From: Hymenobacter properus
GTDB lineage: Bacteria; Bacteroidota; Bacteroidia; Cytophagales; Hymenobacteraceae
Length of the DNA: 64,000 nt
NCBI RefSeq assembly: GCF_015694735.1
Contig: NZ_JADQDP010000005.1
Location: 62,001 to 126,000 of the forward strand
Direction of reading: 5' to 3'
Shown: positions 34,078 through 43,430 of the stretch, piece by piece
Numbering within the stretch: the first letter of the stretch is position 1
Layout: each line of letters begins with the position of its first letter
Position numbers and translations under genes: made by a program
The notes under the pieces: generated by a model
Databases searched by the model: none
What the model was told of the DNA's origin: nothing
The model's input: the letters and a program-made list of their open reading frames with translations, nothing else

Positions 34078-34114
34078 AAAAGCCCCGTTGGCCATGCCAA
34101 CGGGGCTTTTTATA
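34078..34114 (-). terminator. Terminator after pdhB
   Basis: Perfect 15-base arms (34078-34092, 34096-34110) with a 3-base loop; the minus strand continues into a T-rich run. Confidence 0.8.
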
Positions 34115-34131
34115 AGTAGCCGAGGACAAGA

Positions 34132-35115
34132 TTAGGCCTTGGCGTAGGTCACTTCCTTCACGGCTTTCACCACGCGGGCCACGTTGGGCAGCGAGGCTTC
34201 GATGAGCGTGGGCGCGTAGGGCAGGGGCACGTCGGCGCAGGTGATGCGGATGACGGGCGCATCGAGGAAATCGAAGGCGCGGCGCTGCACGATGTAGCTC
34301 AGCTCGCTCGAAATGCTGGCCAGCGGCCAGGCTTCCTCAATCACCACCATGCGGTTGGTTTTCTTCACCGAGGCGATGAGCGTGTCGTAGTCAATCGGAC
34401 GCACCGAGCGCAGGTCGATTACTTCGGCTTCGATGCCTTCTTTGGCCAGCTCGTCGGCAGCGGCGTAGGCTACCTTCATCATTTTGCCAAAGCTCACCAG
34501 CGTCACGTGCTTGCCCTGGCGCACCACGTTGGCTTTGCCAATTTCAAGCAGGTACTCTTCCTCGGGCACTTCGCCCTTGTCGCCGTACATCAGCTCCGAC
34601 TCCATGAAAATGACGGGGTCGGGGTCGCGGATGGCCGATTTCAGCAGGCCCTTGGCGTCGTAGGGGTTCGAGGGAACCACTACTTTCAGGCCGGGCGTGT
34701 TGGCGTACCAGTTTTCAAAGTTCTGCGAGTGCTGGCTGCTGAGCATGCCGGCGTTGCCCGTGGGGCCGCGGAACACGATGGGACACGAGTACTGCCCGCC
34801 CGACATCGAGTACAGCTTGGCGGCCGAGTTAATTACCTGGTCAATAGCCACCAGCGAGAAGTTAAAGGTCATGAATTCGATGACCGGAATCAGGCCGTTG
34901 GCGGCGGCGCCCACACCGATGCCAGCAAAACCCAGCTCGGCAATCGGGGTGTCAATCACGCGCTCGGGGCCGAACTCGTCGAGCATCCCTTGGCTCACTT
35001 TGTAGGCACCGTTGTACTGGGCCACTTCTTCGCCCATGAGGAACACCCGCGGGTCGCGGCGCATTTCCTCGGACAGGGCCTCGCGCAAGGCCTCACGAAA
35101 TTGAATTTGACGCAT
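34132..35115 (-). CDS. pdhB: Pyruvate dehydrogenase E1 component, beta subunit
   Basis: 327 residues, full length: QFREALREALSEEMRRDPRVFLMGEEVAQYNGAYKVSQG and AELGFAGIGVGAA (thiamine diphosphate contact region), QYSCPIVFRGPTGNAGMLSSQHSQ, and the transketolase C-domain VIDLRSVRPID. With the alpha subunit (not in the window) it decarboxylates pyruvate for acetyl-CoA. It has its own -7 box. A branched-chain 2-oxo acid role cannot be fully excluded. Confidence 0.9.
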   Translation of the reverse strand: MRQIQFREALREALSEEMRRDPRVFLMGEEVAQYNGAYKVSQGMLDEFGPERVIDTPIAELGFAGIGVGAAANGLIPVIEFMTFNFSLVAIDQVINSAAKLYSMSGGQYSCPIVFRGPTGNAGMLSSQHSQNFENWYANTPGLKVVVPSNPYDAKGLLKSAIRDPDPVIFMESELMYGDKGEVPEEEYLLEIGKANVVRQGKHVTLVSFGKMMKVAYAAADELAKEGIEAEVIDLRSVRPIDYDTLIASVKKTNRMVVIEEAWPLASISSELSYIVQRRAFDFLDAPVIRITCADVPLPYAPTLIEASLPNVARVVKAVKEVTYAKA

Positions 35116-35153
35116 GGTTTTCTTTAGGGTAAAGCCGGTTTTCAGCCGTTCGG

Positions 35154-35161
35154 CAAAGCTA
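35154..35161 (-). promoter_or_regulatory. -7 promoter box for pdhB
   Basis: Minus strand TAGCTTTG matches TAnnTTTG, 38 bases before the start; a TTTG is found 22 bases upstream. Confidence 0.5.
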
Positions 35162-35198
35162 CGACAGGCGGCGGCGTTAGGCCAAAGCTAATTGCCGC

Positions 35199-37010
35199 TT
35201 ACTTCAACGCCTCCCGAAACACTTTGCCCTGTGCGTAGTCCTGAAACTCCAAGTCTTCGACGGCGCGCTGGGCGTAGCTGCGGTCGAGATTAACGGCTTG
35301 CTTGAGCAGTTGGCCCATTTCGGCTTCGTTTTTCTGGCGCGCGGCCACCACGGCCATGCCGTAGACGGGCGCGGCGGCCGTGGGGCGCAAGGCCTGAGCC
35401 AGGCGGTACTGCTCCAAGGCCAGGTCGTAACCCTCGCGGCCCACCAGAATCAGGCCCTTGTTGAGGGCATTCTGGTAGGAGGGGCCGGCGTATTGCAGGT
35501 TGCGCAGGGCCTCATCGGGCTGGCCTACTTCAATTTCCAGGGCGGCGCGGTCGGAGAAAATCTTGCGCAGCAGCGGGCGCGGACCGCCCAGCTTGATGGC
35601 GTAGTCGTAGTTCTGCAGGGCTTCGAGGCGGTCGCCAGCGCGGTGGTAGGCCGTGGCAGCGTGGTAGAAGAATTCAGCCGTGGGGTTGCGGTGGGCGGCA
35701 AGGGTGAAATTGACGGCAGCGCGGTGGTAGTAGGCTTTCTGGGTTTTGGCGGTAGGCTCTTTCTCGCCGCGCTGCAGCAGCACCACGCCTAGGTTGTGGA
35801 AGGCTTCCCAGCTATTGGGGTTATTAGCGGCGGCCACCTCGTAGATGCGCTGCTTTTCGGCGAGCAGCGGCGTGAGCGTGGCGGAGTAGCGCAGTTCCTC
35901 GGGCGTGAGGGCGTCGGCCTCCACCTGCTTTTCTACAATTTTCTTCGAGAGCAAATACACCTCCGAGTCGTAGCGCTTGGGGGCGGTGTAGGTCACGGCC
36001 ACGGTGCCGAAGCGCAGCACGGGGTAAATGTAATCCTCGATGTAATCGAAATACGAGAGCTTGTGCAGGGCCTTTTCCTTTTGCTCGAAGGTGCCGCGGG
36101 TGTCGTTGATGATGGACACCACGGAATCAATCTGGTCGGGCTTGAGGGCCGAAGAAGTGACCTTGCTCAGAAAGGTGTCCCACTTGCGCACGTAGGCCAA
36201 CGTGTCGTAGTGAATGTTCTCGTTCTTATTGAGATACGAGAAAGTTTTTACCCGCTGCTTGTAGTAATAGAGTAGCATGCGCACGCGCTTGCTGGCCAGG
36301 GCGCGGTTGTGGGCGTCGGTCGAGTCGGGCGAGTGGCCGGCGATGATGAGCACCTGCTTGGTGTGCTGGTTGGCGTCGATGAGGTCTTCGAGGGCCTGTA
36401 CGTTGGTGCCCAGGTAGCCGCGGATAAACCACTTGTCCTCGTCGAAGTAGAAGGGCAGCACGCGGGTGCCGCTCATGGTGTTGTTGGCGTGTTCGGGCAG
36501 CAGCGTCAGCGTGGTGTCTTCGCGCGTCACGAGGCGGGCCGGGTCGGCGATGCCGCGGGCCACCAGTATATCGTCGGTGGAGCGCAGCACTTTGCCGTTC
36601 TTTTTCAGCTCGCGCACCTGGCCGTGGGCCAGCAGCTCGCCGGGGTTGCGGCCGGGCGTGTTCGGGATGCTGAATTTTTGGGTGGCGACGAGCTGGCCTT
36701 TGTGCTCGTCGTCGTACACATAGTTGCCCGACGTGAAGGTGAGCCGGCCCAGCGTGTCCTCGCGCAGGCCATGCTCGTAGCGGTAGCGCAGCAGCAGCTC
36801 GTAAGCGACACCCTTGTGCAGGTGGTTGGCTGGTACCCGGGCCGTTACCTCAAACGGCACGGCATCGCCTGAGGCCAGCAGGGGGGTGGGCCGGGCCGCC
36901 ACGGTACGCCCGGCTTCGGCCTGTTTCAGCACCCGCGGCAGGGCGCAGGCCGATAGTAACAAGGTGGCTGCCAGCAATCCACGGGTCACCGGCTGCAAAA
37001 AATAATTCAT
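35199..37010 (-). CDS. TPR lipoprotein with an OmpA-like segment
   Basis: 603 residues from ATG at 37010. Lipobox LLLSAC gives an N-terminal lipoprotein. Residues about 225-265 (LIIAGHSPDSTDAHNRALASKRVRMLL) resemble the OmpA/peptidoglycan-associated motif. Residues about 400-600 hold several tetratricopeptide repeats (AFHNLGVVLLQRGEKEP, AYHRAGDRLEALQNYDYAI, PVYGMAVVAARQKNEAEM). Probably an outer-membrane or periplasmic scaffold; the partner is unknown. Confidence 0.75.
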   Translation of the reverse strand: MNYFLQPVTRGLLAATLLLSACALPRVLKQAEAGRTVAARPTPLLASGDAVPFEVTARVPANHLHKGVAYELLLRYRYEHGLREDTLGRLTFTSGNYVYDDEHKGQLVATQKFSIPNTPGRNPGELLAHGQVRELKKNGKVLRSTDDILVARGIADPARLVTREDTTLTLLPEHANNTMSGTRVLPFYFDEDKWFIRGYLGTNVQALEDLIDANQHTKQVLIIAGHSPDSTDAHNRALASKRVRMLLYYYKQRVKTFSYLNKNENIHYDTLAYVRKWDTFLSKVTSSALKPDQIDSVVSIINDTRGTFEQKEKALHKLSYFDYIEDYIYPVLRFGTVAVTYTAPKRYDSEVYLLSKKIVEKQVEADALTPEELRYSATLTPLLAEKQRIYEVAAANNPNSWEAFHNLGVVLLQRGEKEPTAKTQKAYYHRAAVNFTLAAHRNPTAEFFYHAATAYHRAGDRLEALQNYDYAIKLGGPRPLLRKIFSDRAALEIEVGQPDEALRNLQYAGPSYQNALNKGLILVGREGYDLALEQYRLAQALRPTAAAPVYGMAVVAARQKNEAEMGQLLKQAVNLDRSYAQRAVEDLEFQDYAQGKVFREALK

Positions 37011-37172
37011 CAAAATACGCAACGGCGGAAAACGAAAGCCTGCCCTTTCAACGTAAAAGGCGTCCAATTAGTCGGGCCCGGCCCGGCGAAATTACGCGGA
37101 CTGGCTTGCCCTCGGCTCGCCAACGCCTTATCTTAGCCCAGACAATCTGTATTTCGCTAGCCGCTACCGCCC

Positions 37173-37391
37173 ATGAAACGCTTCACCGACTACCTCGAAA
37201 CGCAGTCTTTTGGTTTGTGCTCGGCCCTGGCCCAGAAGTGGGGCTTCAGCACGCGCAGCGTGCGGCTCTCGTTCGTGTACGCTTCATTTTTCACGTTCGG
37301 CTCGCCCATTGTGCTCTATTTCGCCGGGGCTTTCTGGATGAATGTGCGCCGGGCCATGCGCCAACAGCGCAGCACCGTGTGGGATTTGTAA
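37173..37391 (+). CDS. PspC-like small membrane protein
   Basis: 72 residues: FGLCSALAQKWGFSTRSVRLSFVYASFF and a hydrophobic helix ending in a basic tail, the pattern of the PspC domain linked with membrane stress. No other phage-shock genes are nearby. Confidence 0.75.
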   Translation: MKRFTDYLETQSFGLCSALAQKWGFSTRSVRLSFVYASFFTFGSPIVLYFAGAFWMNVRRAMRQQRSTVWDL

Positions 37392-37430
37392 AGAACCGTA
37401 GCCTTCACCTGATTCAGGTTGCTTCATAAG

Positions 37431-37459
37431 AAAGGGAGCCCCGCCGGGGCTCCCTTTTT
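37431..37459. terminator. Hairpin terminator between convergent genes
   Basis: Perfect 13-base arms (37431-37443, 37445-37457) with a T run on the plus strand. Confidence 0.8.
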
Positions 37460-37490
37460 CGTTTACACACGTGGCCGGCTCTGCTGAGCT

Positions 37491-37814
37491 TTATTCGTCT
37501 TTTTTGTCTGATTCCGATTTGTCTGGTTCCGACTTGTCCGGCTCGGTTGCCTCCGAGGGAGTTCTGCCGCCTCCTTCGCGGCGCTCCTTCTGCAGCTTGG
37601 CTTCCTTGCGGCGTCGTGCCTTGTCATTTTCGGGCTTTTTCTTTTTCACCTTCTTCTTGTCGCGGTGCTTGACGTGCTTGTTGGAGTGCTCCGCTTTTTT
37701 GGTGCGGGAGCGGTTGGCGTGGCCCAGGCGATGAAACATCTGCGCGGCCGCGGGGGCCGGCGAGGTCAGAACCAGCAGCAAGCTGGACAAAAGCAAAAGC
37801 AGCGATTTTTTCAT
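37491..37814 (-). CDS. Small secreted Lys/Arg-rich protein
   Basis: 107 residues from ATG at 37814. Signal peptide (MKKSLLLLLSSLLLVL...AAAQ) then a strongly basic, Lys/Arg-rich middle and an acidic Glu-Pro-Asp-Lys-Ser repeat tail (EPDKSEPDKSESDKKDE). No family recognised. Confidence 0.7.
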   Translation of the reverse strand: MKKSLLLLLSSLLLVLTSPAPAAAQMFHRLGHANRSRTKKAEHSNKHVKHRDKKKVKKKKPENDKARRRKEAKLQKERREGGGRTPSEATEPDKSEPDKSESDKKDE

Positions 37815-37866
37815 CGCAAAGCAGGAAAATAGTTTGGTTCTGTGGCAAGTTAAACCCAGAACGTGT

Positions 37867-37930
37867 ACCCCGCAGCGGTGCTTTGGCTTGTTTAACGACG
37901 CAGGCGCGAGCCGAAGCACCGCTGCGGGGT
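37867..37930. repeat. 22-base inverted repeat beside the basic protein
   Basis: Arms 37867-37888 and 37909-37930, one mismatch, 20-base loop. The core agccgaagca is shared with the dispersed palindromic family, but the rest differs. Confidence 0.6.
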
Positions 37931-37958
37931 GCCCGTTTTGGTTAGCTTCAAGGAGTTC

Positions 37959-39014
37959 CTAGCGAATGCCCAACTCGGAAAACTTGCGTTTGCCCCGGGC
38001 AAAGTAAGCCCACACCAGACTGCCATTATACACGCCCGCCCGCTGGGCTACGCGCAGGTGCGGCCGGGCCGCGCGCCGCCGCTTGCGCCAGTAGCCAAAG
38101 CTGCCGTAGAAGCTGAAGTGTGCCCGCAATACCGCCCAGAAATTGCCAAACTCGCCGCTGGCTAAAAACTTCACCCCAGCTACGCCATCGAGCACCAGGC
38201 GCTGCCACATGGCCCAGAGCAATTCGCTGGGGGCGGCGTTTTTGTAGAGCAGGGCCAGGCCGTTGCGGAAGTTGAGGAAGGTTTTGCGTGGGTTGGTTTT
38301 GGGGAGCGTGCCGCCGCCCACGTGGTGTACGGCGCTGCCGCCGTGGTACCACACCTCGTGCCCGGCATTCTGCAGGCGCCAGCAGAAGTCGATTTCCTCC
38401 ATGTGGGCAAAAAAGGCGGGCTCCAAACCGCCCAAGTCCTGCCAGGCGTTGCGGCGCACCATGAGGCAGGCGCCGGTGGCCCAGGCCACCGGGCGCGGGT
38501 CGTCGTACTGGCCGTGGTCTTTTTCGAGCGTGTCGAACAGGCGGCCGCGGCAGAAAGGGTAGGCCAGACGGTCGAGGTAGCCCCCGCCGGCGCCGGCGTA
38601 CTCAAAATACGTGGGGTCGGCGGCGGCCAGGATTTTGGGTTGCACGGCGGCCACCCGCGGCTGGGCTTCGAGCAGGGCGCGCAACGGGCGCAGCCAGCCC
38701 AGCGTTACCTCCACGTCGGAATTGAGCAGCACAAAAAAGTCGCTGTCGACTTGCGCCAGCGCCTGGTTGTAGCCCTCGCAGAAGCCGAAGTTGCGCTCCA
38801 GCAGCATCATTTCCACTTGCGGAAAGTCGCGCGAGAGCACCTCGGCCGAGTCGTCGGTCGAGGCGTTGTCGGCCACGATGATGCGGGCGCCGTCGGCGTG
38901 AGTGATGACGCCGGGCAGGAAGCGGCTCAGAAAAGCAGCGCCGTTCCAGTTCAGGATGACGATGGCCACGTCGGCGCACACGCCGACATTGGCCGCACTA
39001 GGCGCCAAAGCCAC
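37959..39014 (-). CDS. GT2-type glycosyltransferase (rhamnosyltransferase-like)
   Basis: 351 residues. IVILNWNGAAFLSRFLPGV, ADNASTDDSAEV, LNSDVEV and the later HMEEIDFCWRLQNAGHEVW are the GT-A fold motifs of family 2. The start is a GTG at 39014 overlapping the YbaB gene by 17 bases; no nearby ATG exists. Adds a sugar to a glycan. Confidence 0.85.
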   Translation of the reverse strand: MALAPSAANVGVCADVAIVILNWNGAAFLSRFLPGVITHADGARIIVADNASTDDSAEVLSRDFPQVEMMLLERNFGFCEGYNQALAQVDSDFFVLLNSDVEVTLGWLRPLRALLEAQPRVAAVQPKILAAADPTYFEYAGAGGGYLDRLAYPFCRGRLFDTLEKDHGQYDDPRPVAWATGACLMVRRNAWQDLGGLEPAFFAHMEEIDFCWRLQNAGHEVWYHGGSAVHHVGGGTLPKTNPRKTFLNFRNGLALLYKNAAPSELLWAMWQRLVLDGVAGVKFLASGEFGNFWAVLRAHFSFYGSFGYWRKRRRAARPHLRVAQRAGVYNGSLVWAYFARGKRKFSELGIR

Positions 39015-39336
39015 TCAGGTCGAGGCCGGGCACGTTGGGCATCAGGCCGCTGGTTTTGCGCTTCATTTCCTGGGCGGCCAGCTCGGTGGCTTCGTCGAGG
39101 GCCTTGTTCACAGCGGCCACCACGAGGTCGGCCAGCATGTCGCGGTCTTGCGGCGTGAGCAGGGTGTCGTCGATTTCTAGCTTGAGGATTTTGCGGTGGC
39201 CGTTGGCCGTGGCGCGCACCAGGCCGCCACCGGCCTCGCCGGTGGCGGTAATGTGTTGAATTTCCTGCTGGGCCTGCTGCATTTTGTCTTGCAGCTCTTT
39301 CACTTTGCCCATCATGCCGGTAATGTCGAATGCCAT
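38998..39336 (-). CDS. YbaB/EbfC family nucleoid-associated protein
   Basis: 112 residues: KVKELQDKMQQAQQEIQHI...ATANGHRKILKLEIDDTLL, the standard coiled region and DNA-contact region of YbaB. A dimeric DNA-binding protein. Its usual dnaX or recR neighbours are absent here; instead it overlaps a GT2 gene. Confidence 0.92.
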   Translation of the reverse strand: MAFDITGMMGKVKELQDKMQQAQQEIQHITATGEAGGGLVRATANGHRKILKLEIDDTLLTPQDRDMLADLVVAAVNKALDEATELAAQEMKRKTSGLMPNVPGLDLSGFGA

Positions 39337-39468
39337 GGTTTCAGTTATCAGTTATCAATGAGCAATGAACAGCGGGGCAGCCAGAAACAGTGCCACCCGG
39401 CGCATTGCCTACCCAAGACGCCCAAACGGGCGTTAAGGTTTGTTGCCGCGCCGAAGCCGGCCCGCGCT

Positions 39469-41502
39469 TTATTTCAGAATGTTGACCGTGCCCGTGGCCG
39501 TGAAGGGGCTGCCGTCCTCGTTGTTCTGGCTGAAGCGCCACACGTAGGAGCCCATGGCGGGGGCGTGGCCCCGAATGGTGCCGTCCCACACATCGGCCCG
39601 CTTGGTGCCCCGGAAAACCTCCTGCCCGTTGCGGTCCACCACCACAAAGTTATAGTTGTTCAGGTACTTGCCTTTCACTTCCAGCACGTCGTTCAGCCCG
39701 TCGCCGTTGGGCGTGAAAGCCGTGGGAATGGTGAGAAACAGCTGCCGCGTAACGGTGGCAATGTTAGAATAGCTATACATGCCCGCCGGCAGCCCCGCGC
39801 CACTGATTTGGAGGCGGTAGCGCAACGCTTGCCGGTCGGTGGGCGGCGTCAGGTCGGTGTAAGTATTGCCCGTGACGGTCACGCTGCCGGGCAGCACATT
39901 GTTGTCGGAGTCCAGGCGCAGGAGCACGTAGGTGGCCGGTTGGCTGGGGTCGGGGCCGGTGAAGGGCGTCCAGGACAGCACGGCGGTGCTGCCATCGGCA
40001 TCGGCCGGACTGGCGCTGAGCAGGGCCGGGCAGGTGGTGGCGCTTTCAGGCGATGGGTTTTCGCATACATCGGTCTGGCGCAGCGAGTAGCAAGGTGGCG
40101 CGGCGCGTAGGTCGGCCAGAGCGGTAGAGTCGCGTGCGGGGCGCGCAGTGGTGGTGGTGGCCAGGTCGGTCGGTGTGCCCCCGCCGCTGGCCTTGCGGTA
40201 GTACAGCGTGCTGCCGGCGGGCAGCGTGGAGGGAGTGAGCAATGGCGTCAGCTCCACTACGTTGCGCACGTTGAAGCTGGCCAGCAGTTTGGGCTGGGGC
40301 GGCGGTAGGTTGGACTGCGTGAGGATGTTGATTTCGTTGGAAACCGACTTGCCGCCGCGCGGGTAGGTGGCCGTCACCCGGTAGCGGTAACGGGTCTTAC
40401 AGGTTCCGGTAGCATCTTCCAGGCCGCCGGGAATGACGGTGAAGGCAGTGAAGGGAATGTCATCGCGCGTCACGGTATAGGTCGTGCCGGGCGCGCCGCC
40501 GTCGCTGAAAAGCAGTTGGTTGCGGTTCTGAGTTGAATTGCCGCTTAGGCTGATGGGGTAAAGCTGCTCAGAGGCGTCCGTTGGCCCGTTGCATGGGTCG
40601 GTGCGCAGCAGGCGGTAGCCGCTGTTCGTAACAGTAGCCAGCGCGAAGCTGGTGCTGCCGGCCGGCACGCTGGCCACCGTGGCGTAGCCGCCGGGCGCGC
40701 TGGCATCGGTACGTTGTAGAGTATAAGTATAGCCAGCTGGCAGCTGGCCCACAGCCAGCGTGGCCGCGCCGCTGGGCAGGGGCGCTTGCAGCGTGAACGA
40801 AGAGAGAAGCGGAGTTTGCGGAGCCGCCAGCGCCGGTACGGTCTGCGTCGAGGGCTGGCTTTCGCACAAGTTGGGGGCGGTGTAAAATCCCCGAACCGTT
40901 ATGGACGTGGCTCCGTTCAAGGGAATGCTATTTGCCTTCGGCTGGCCGGCTGCAATGGTCAGGACCGCGCCGGTGCCGGCCTGGACGGTGTAGCTGTCGT
41001 AAGTAGCGTCGGTGATGGTAACCAGTGCATTGCTGCCGGGGCATGGCGCCACAGTGAAAGTGGGCGGTGCGTTGTCGTAGACGCGGAAGGTGCGGGTGTA
41101 GTAAGTTGAGCCGCGCGGTGGCGTCAATGTGTTATCGGCCGCGGCTAGCTCCGAAACAGTGATTATGCCGATATCAGCCCGTGTGGGCGTGTACACAAAA
41201 GGTGCATTCGGCGCGGAGGCCGGGGTGCAGGCCGGAAAGTCGGCGGCCGCTCCGACGCCGGGCTTCACGCCGTAGTAGAGGAAATTGTTGGGAATGTTGC
41301 GGCCAACAGTCTGGTCGAATCTGACGGCCCGACCCACGCATAAAGAAGTGACCCGCCTGCTGGACAGGATGTCAACCGCGTAGAAAGTACTGTCGGGCTG
41401 CGGTGTGCTGACGCAACGGGATGGCGGGGGGGATTGGGCGTGCGTTGTTGTCAGGTTCAATCCCAAAGCCAGAAACAAGCAAAAGCGGTAAACCCAATTC
41501 AT
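39469..41502 (-). CDS. Secreted protein with T9SS type B sorting domain
   Basis: 677 residues, signal peptide ending THAQ (22-23). Middle is low-complexity Ser/Thr/Pro-rich with weak repeats (fibronectin-like fragments). The last 85 residues (TIPTAFTPNGDGLNDVLEVKG ... VVVDRNGQEVFRGTK) are the gliding-motility-associated C-terminal domain. No specific binding or catalytic motif is visible. Confidence 0.9.
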   Translation of the reverse strand: MNWVYRFCLFLALGLNLTTTHAQSPPPSRCVSTPQPDSTFYAVDILSSRRVTSLCVGRAVRFDQTVGRNIPNNFLYYGVKPGVGAAADFPACTPASAPNAPFVYTPTRADIGIITVSELAAADNTLTPPRGSTYYTRTFRVYDNAPPTFTVAPCPGSNALVTITDATYDSYTVQAGTGAVLTIAAGQPKANSIPLNGATSITVRGFYTAPNLCESQPSTQTVPALAAPQTPLLSSFTLQAPLPSGAATLAVGQLPAGYTYTLQRTDASAPGGYATVASVPAGSTSFALATVTNSGYRLLRTDPCNGPTDASEQLYPISLSGNSTQNRNQLLFSDGGAPGTTYTVTRDDIPFTAFTVIPGGLEDATGTCKTRYRYRVTATYPRGGKSVSNEINILTQSNLPPPQPKLLASFNVRNVVELTPLLTPSTLPAGSTLYYRKASGGGTPTDLATTTTARPARDSTALADLRAAPPCYSLRQTDVCENPSPESATTCPALLSASPADADGSTAVLSWTPFTGPDPSQPATYVLLRLDSDNNVLPGSVTVTGNTYTDLTPPTDRQALRYRLQISGAGLPAGMYSYSNIATVTRQLFLTIPTAFTPNGDGLNDVLEVKGKYLNNYNFVVVDRNGQEVFRGTKRADVWDGTIRGHAPAMGSYVWRFSQNNEDGSPFTATGTVNILK

Positions 41503-41612
41503 AAGCTACATTCAAATCGCAGGAAAAGCACAACAGGCCCGTAACGCACAAAATTCAGGCCGCACAGGTTGGAGCAATACAATTGCCCTCCTTGACGAAC
41601 CCACCTACCTAT

Positions 41613-43106
41613 TTATTGCCAATCAAACGTGCGTACAAATGCGGCAGCTTTGTGCAGGTCGGGGTAAAGCACTCGGTCGCGCACCACAAACTTAACTTCT
41701 TCACCAAAGGCCTGCACCACGCGCTCTAACGCCGCCGAAGTACGGCCGGGCCGGCGGAAAGCCAGCGCCTGCACCGCCGTGAGCAGCTCAATGCCGAGCA
41801 CCTGCTCCACATTGTCGAGCACGCGGCGGCTTTTGGTGGCGGCGTTGGCGCCCATGCTCACGTGGTCTTCCTGGCCGTTGCTGCTCACAATGCTGTCGAC
41901 CGACGCGGGGGTGCATAACTGCTTATTCTGGCTCACGATGCCAGCGGCGGTGTACTGCGGAATCATCAGGCCCGAGTTCAGGCCAGGCTCGGCCACCAGG
42001 TAGGTGGGCAGGCCGCGCTGGCCCGAAATGAGCTGGTAGGTGCGGCGCTCCGAGATGCTGCCCAGTTCGGCCACAGCCACGGCCAGGTGGTCGAGGGCCA
42101 GGGCCAGGGGCTGGCCGTGGAAGTTGCCACCGCTCAGAATCAGGTCTTCGTCGGGGAAGATATTGGGGTTGTCGGTCACGGAGTTGCACTCGGTTTCGAC
42201 TACCTGGGCCACGTAGGCCAGGGCATCGCGCGAGGCACCGTGCACCTGCGGCTGGCAGCGGAAAGAGTAGGGGTCCTGCACGGCGTGGCGCGGCTGGGTT
42301 TGCAGCTCTGAGCCTGCCAGCAGCTCGCGCAGGCGCCGGGCCACCGTCACCTGCCCGGCGTGCGGCCGAATGCGGTGCAGGTTCTCGTTGAACGGGTCGT
42401 CGCACCCCCCGAAGGCTTCTGTTGAGAGGGCCCCAATTACGTCAGCCGCGTTGGCCAGGCGCTGGGCGCGCAGCACGCCGTCCACGGCGTAGGCCAGCAT
42501 GAACTGGGTGCCGTTGAGCAGGGCCAGGCCTTCTTTGGCTTGCAGGGCAATGGGCTGCCAGCTAAACAAGCTCATGGCATCGGCCGCCGCCAGTCGGTAC
42601 CCTTGGTAGTTCACCTCACCCAGGCCCAGCAGCGGAAGGCACAAGTGTGCAAGCGGGGCCAGGTCGCCGGAAGCGCCCAGGCTGCCCTGCTCGTACACCA
42701 CGGGGAGCAGCTCGCGGTTGTACATGGCCACCAGGCGCTCCACAGAGGCTACCTGCACGCCGCTGTGGCCGTAGCTCAGGCTCTGGGCTTTTAAGAAAAG
42801 CATGAGGCGCACCAGGTGCGGCGGCACTTCGGCCCCGGTTCCGCAAGCGTGCGACATCATCAGATTTACCTGCAGCTGGGCACGCTCCTCGGGCGCGATG
42901 CCCACGTTGTACAAGGAGCCAAAGCCGGTGTTGATGCCGTAAATCGGCTTATCGTCGTGGGCCAGGCGCTGGTGCAGGTACTCGTGGCAGGCCGCAATCT
43001 GGGCTTTGGCGTCGTCGCCGAGCTGCACGGTGCGGCCGTCGGCCAGCACGGCGCCCAGCGCGGCCAGGGTGAGGGGCTGCGCGGGCGAAATGGTATGGGT
43101 GGGCAT
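41613..43106 (-). CDS. hutH: Histidine ammonia-lyase
   Basis: 497 residues from ATG at 43106. MIO prosthetic group triad Ala145-Ser146-Gly147 (GSLGASGDLAPLAH) and Tyr56 (YGINTGFG). Converts histidine to urocanate. Tyrosine specificity is not excluded by sequence alone. No other hut genes are in the window. Confidence 0.92.
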   Translation of the reverse strand: MPTHTISPAQPLTLAALGAVLADGRTVQLGDDAKAQIAACHEYLHQRLAHDDKPIYGINTGFGSLYNVGIAPEERAQLQVNLMMSHACGTGAEVPPHLVRLMLFLKAQSLSYGHSGVQVASVERLVAMYNRELLPVVYEQGSLGASGDLAPLAHLCLPLLGLGEVNYQGYRLAAADAMSLFSWQPIALQAKEGLALLNGTQFMLAYAVDGVLRAQRLANAADVIGALSTEAFGGCDDPFNENLHRIRPHAGQVTVARRLRELLAGSELQTQPRHAVQDPYSFRCQPQVHGASRDALAYVAQVVETECNSVTDNPNIFPDEDLILSGGNFHGQPLALALDHLAVAVAELGSISERRTYQLISGQRGLPTYLVAEPGLNSGLMIPQYTAAGIVSQNKQLCTPASVDSIVSSNGQEDHVSMGANAATKSRRVLDNVEQVLGIELLTAVQALAFRRPGRTSAALERVVQAFGEEVKFVVRDRVLYPDLHKAAAFVRTFDWQ

Positions 43107-43430
43107 TAAAAGAGGAGTGAGGGGCGGTTGGGGGTGGCTGCAAAAATAGGGGCATTTCGGTACCCCGGCTGCCCGGTCAACTCCGGAGTTTGCAGAGCTG
43201 AGGATGCGCGCACTCCCCGGCTGTGCCAAGCTTGCCACGCTCCAGCTCGGCTAGCAGCTGAGCCACCCTGTCGTTTGGCCGTCGTTTGCGGTTGTATGTC
43301 GACACTCGCGGGTAGCCGGGCTACAATTCAAGCACTGCCTCATCAAATCTGACAATTTTGGATTGTACCGAACGAATTATTACTGCCTCCAAACGAGGCG
43401 TTAGCCATTCTCATCACAGCCCAAATCGCC
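43107..43430. other. Intergenic region upstream of hutH and the haloperoxidase
   Basis: 324 bases between divergent genes. A -7 box for hutH lies at 43141-43148. I see no reading frame with coding character and no clear hairpin. Confidence 0.5.
43141..43148 (-). promoter_or_regulatory. -7 promoter box for hutH
   Basis: Minus strand TATTTTTG matches TAnnTTTG, 34 bases before the start codon. No convincing -33 element. Confidence 0.4.
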
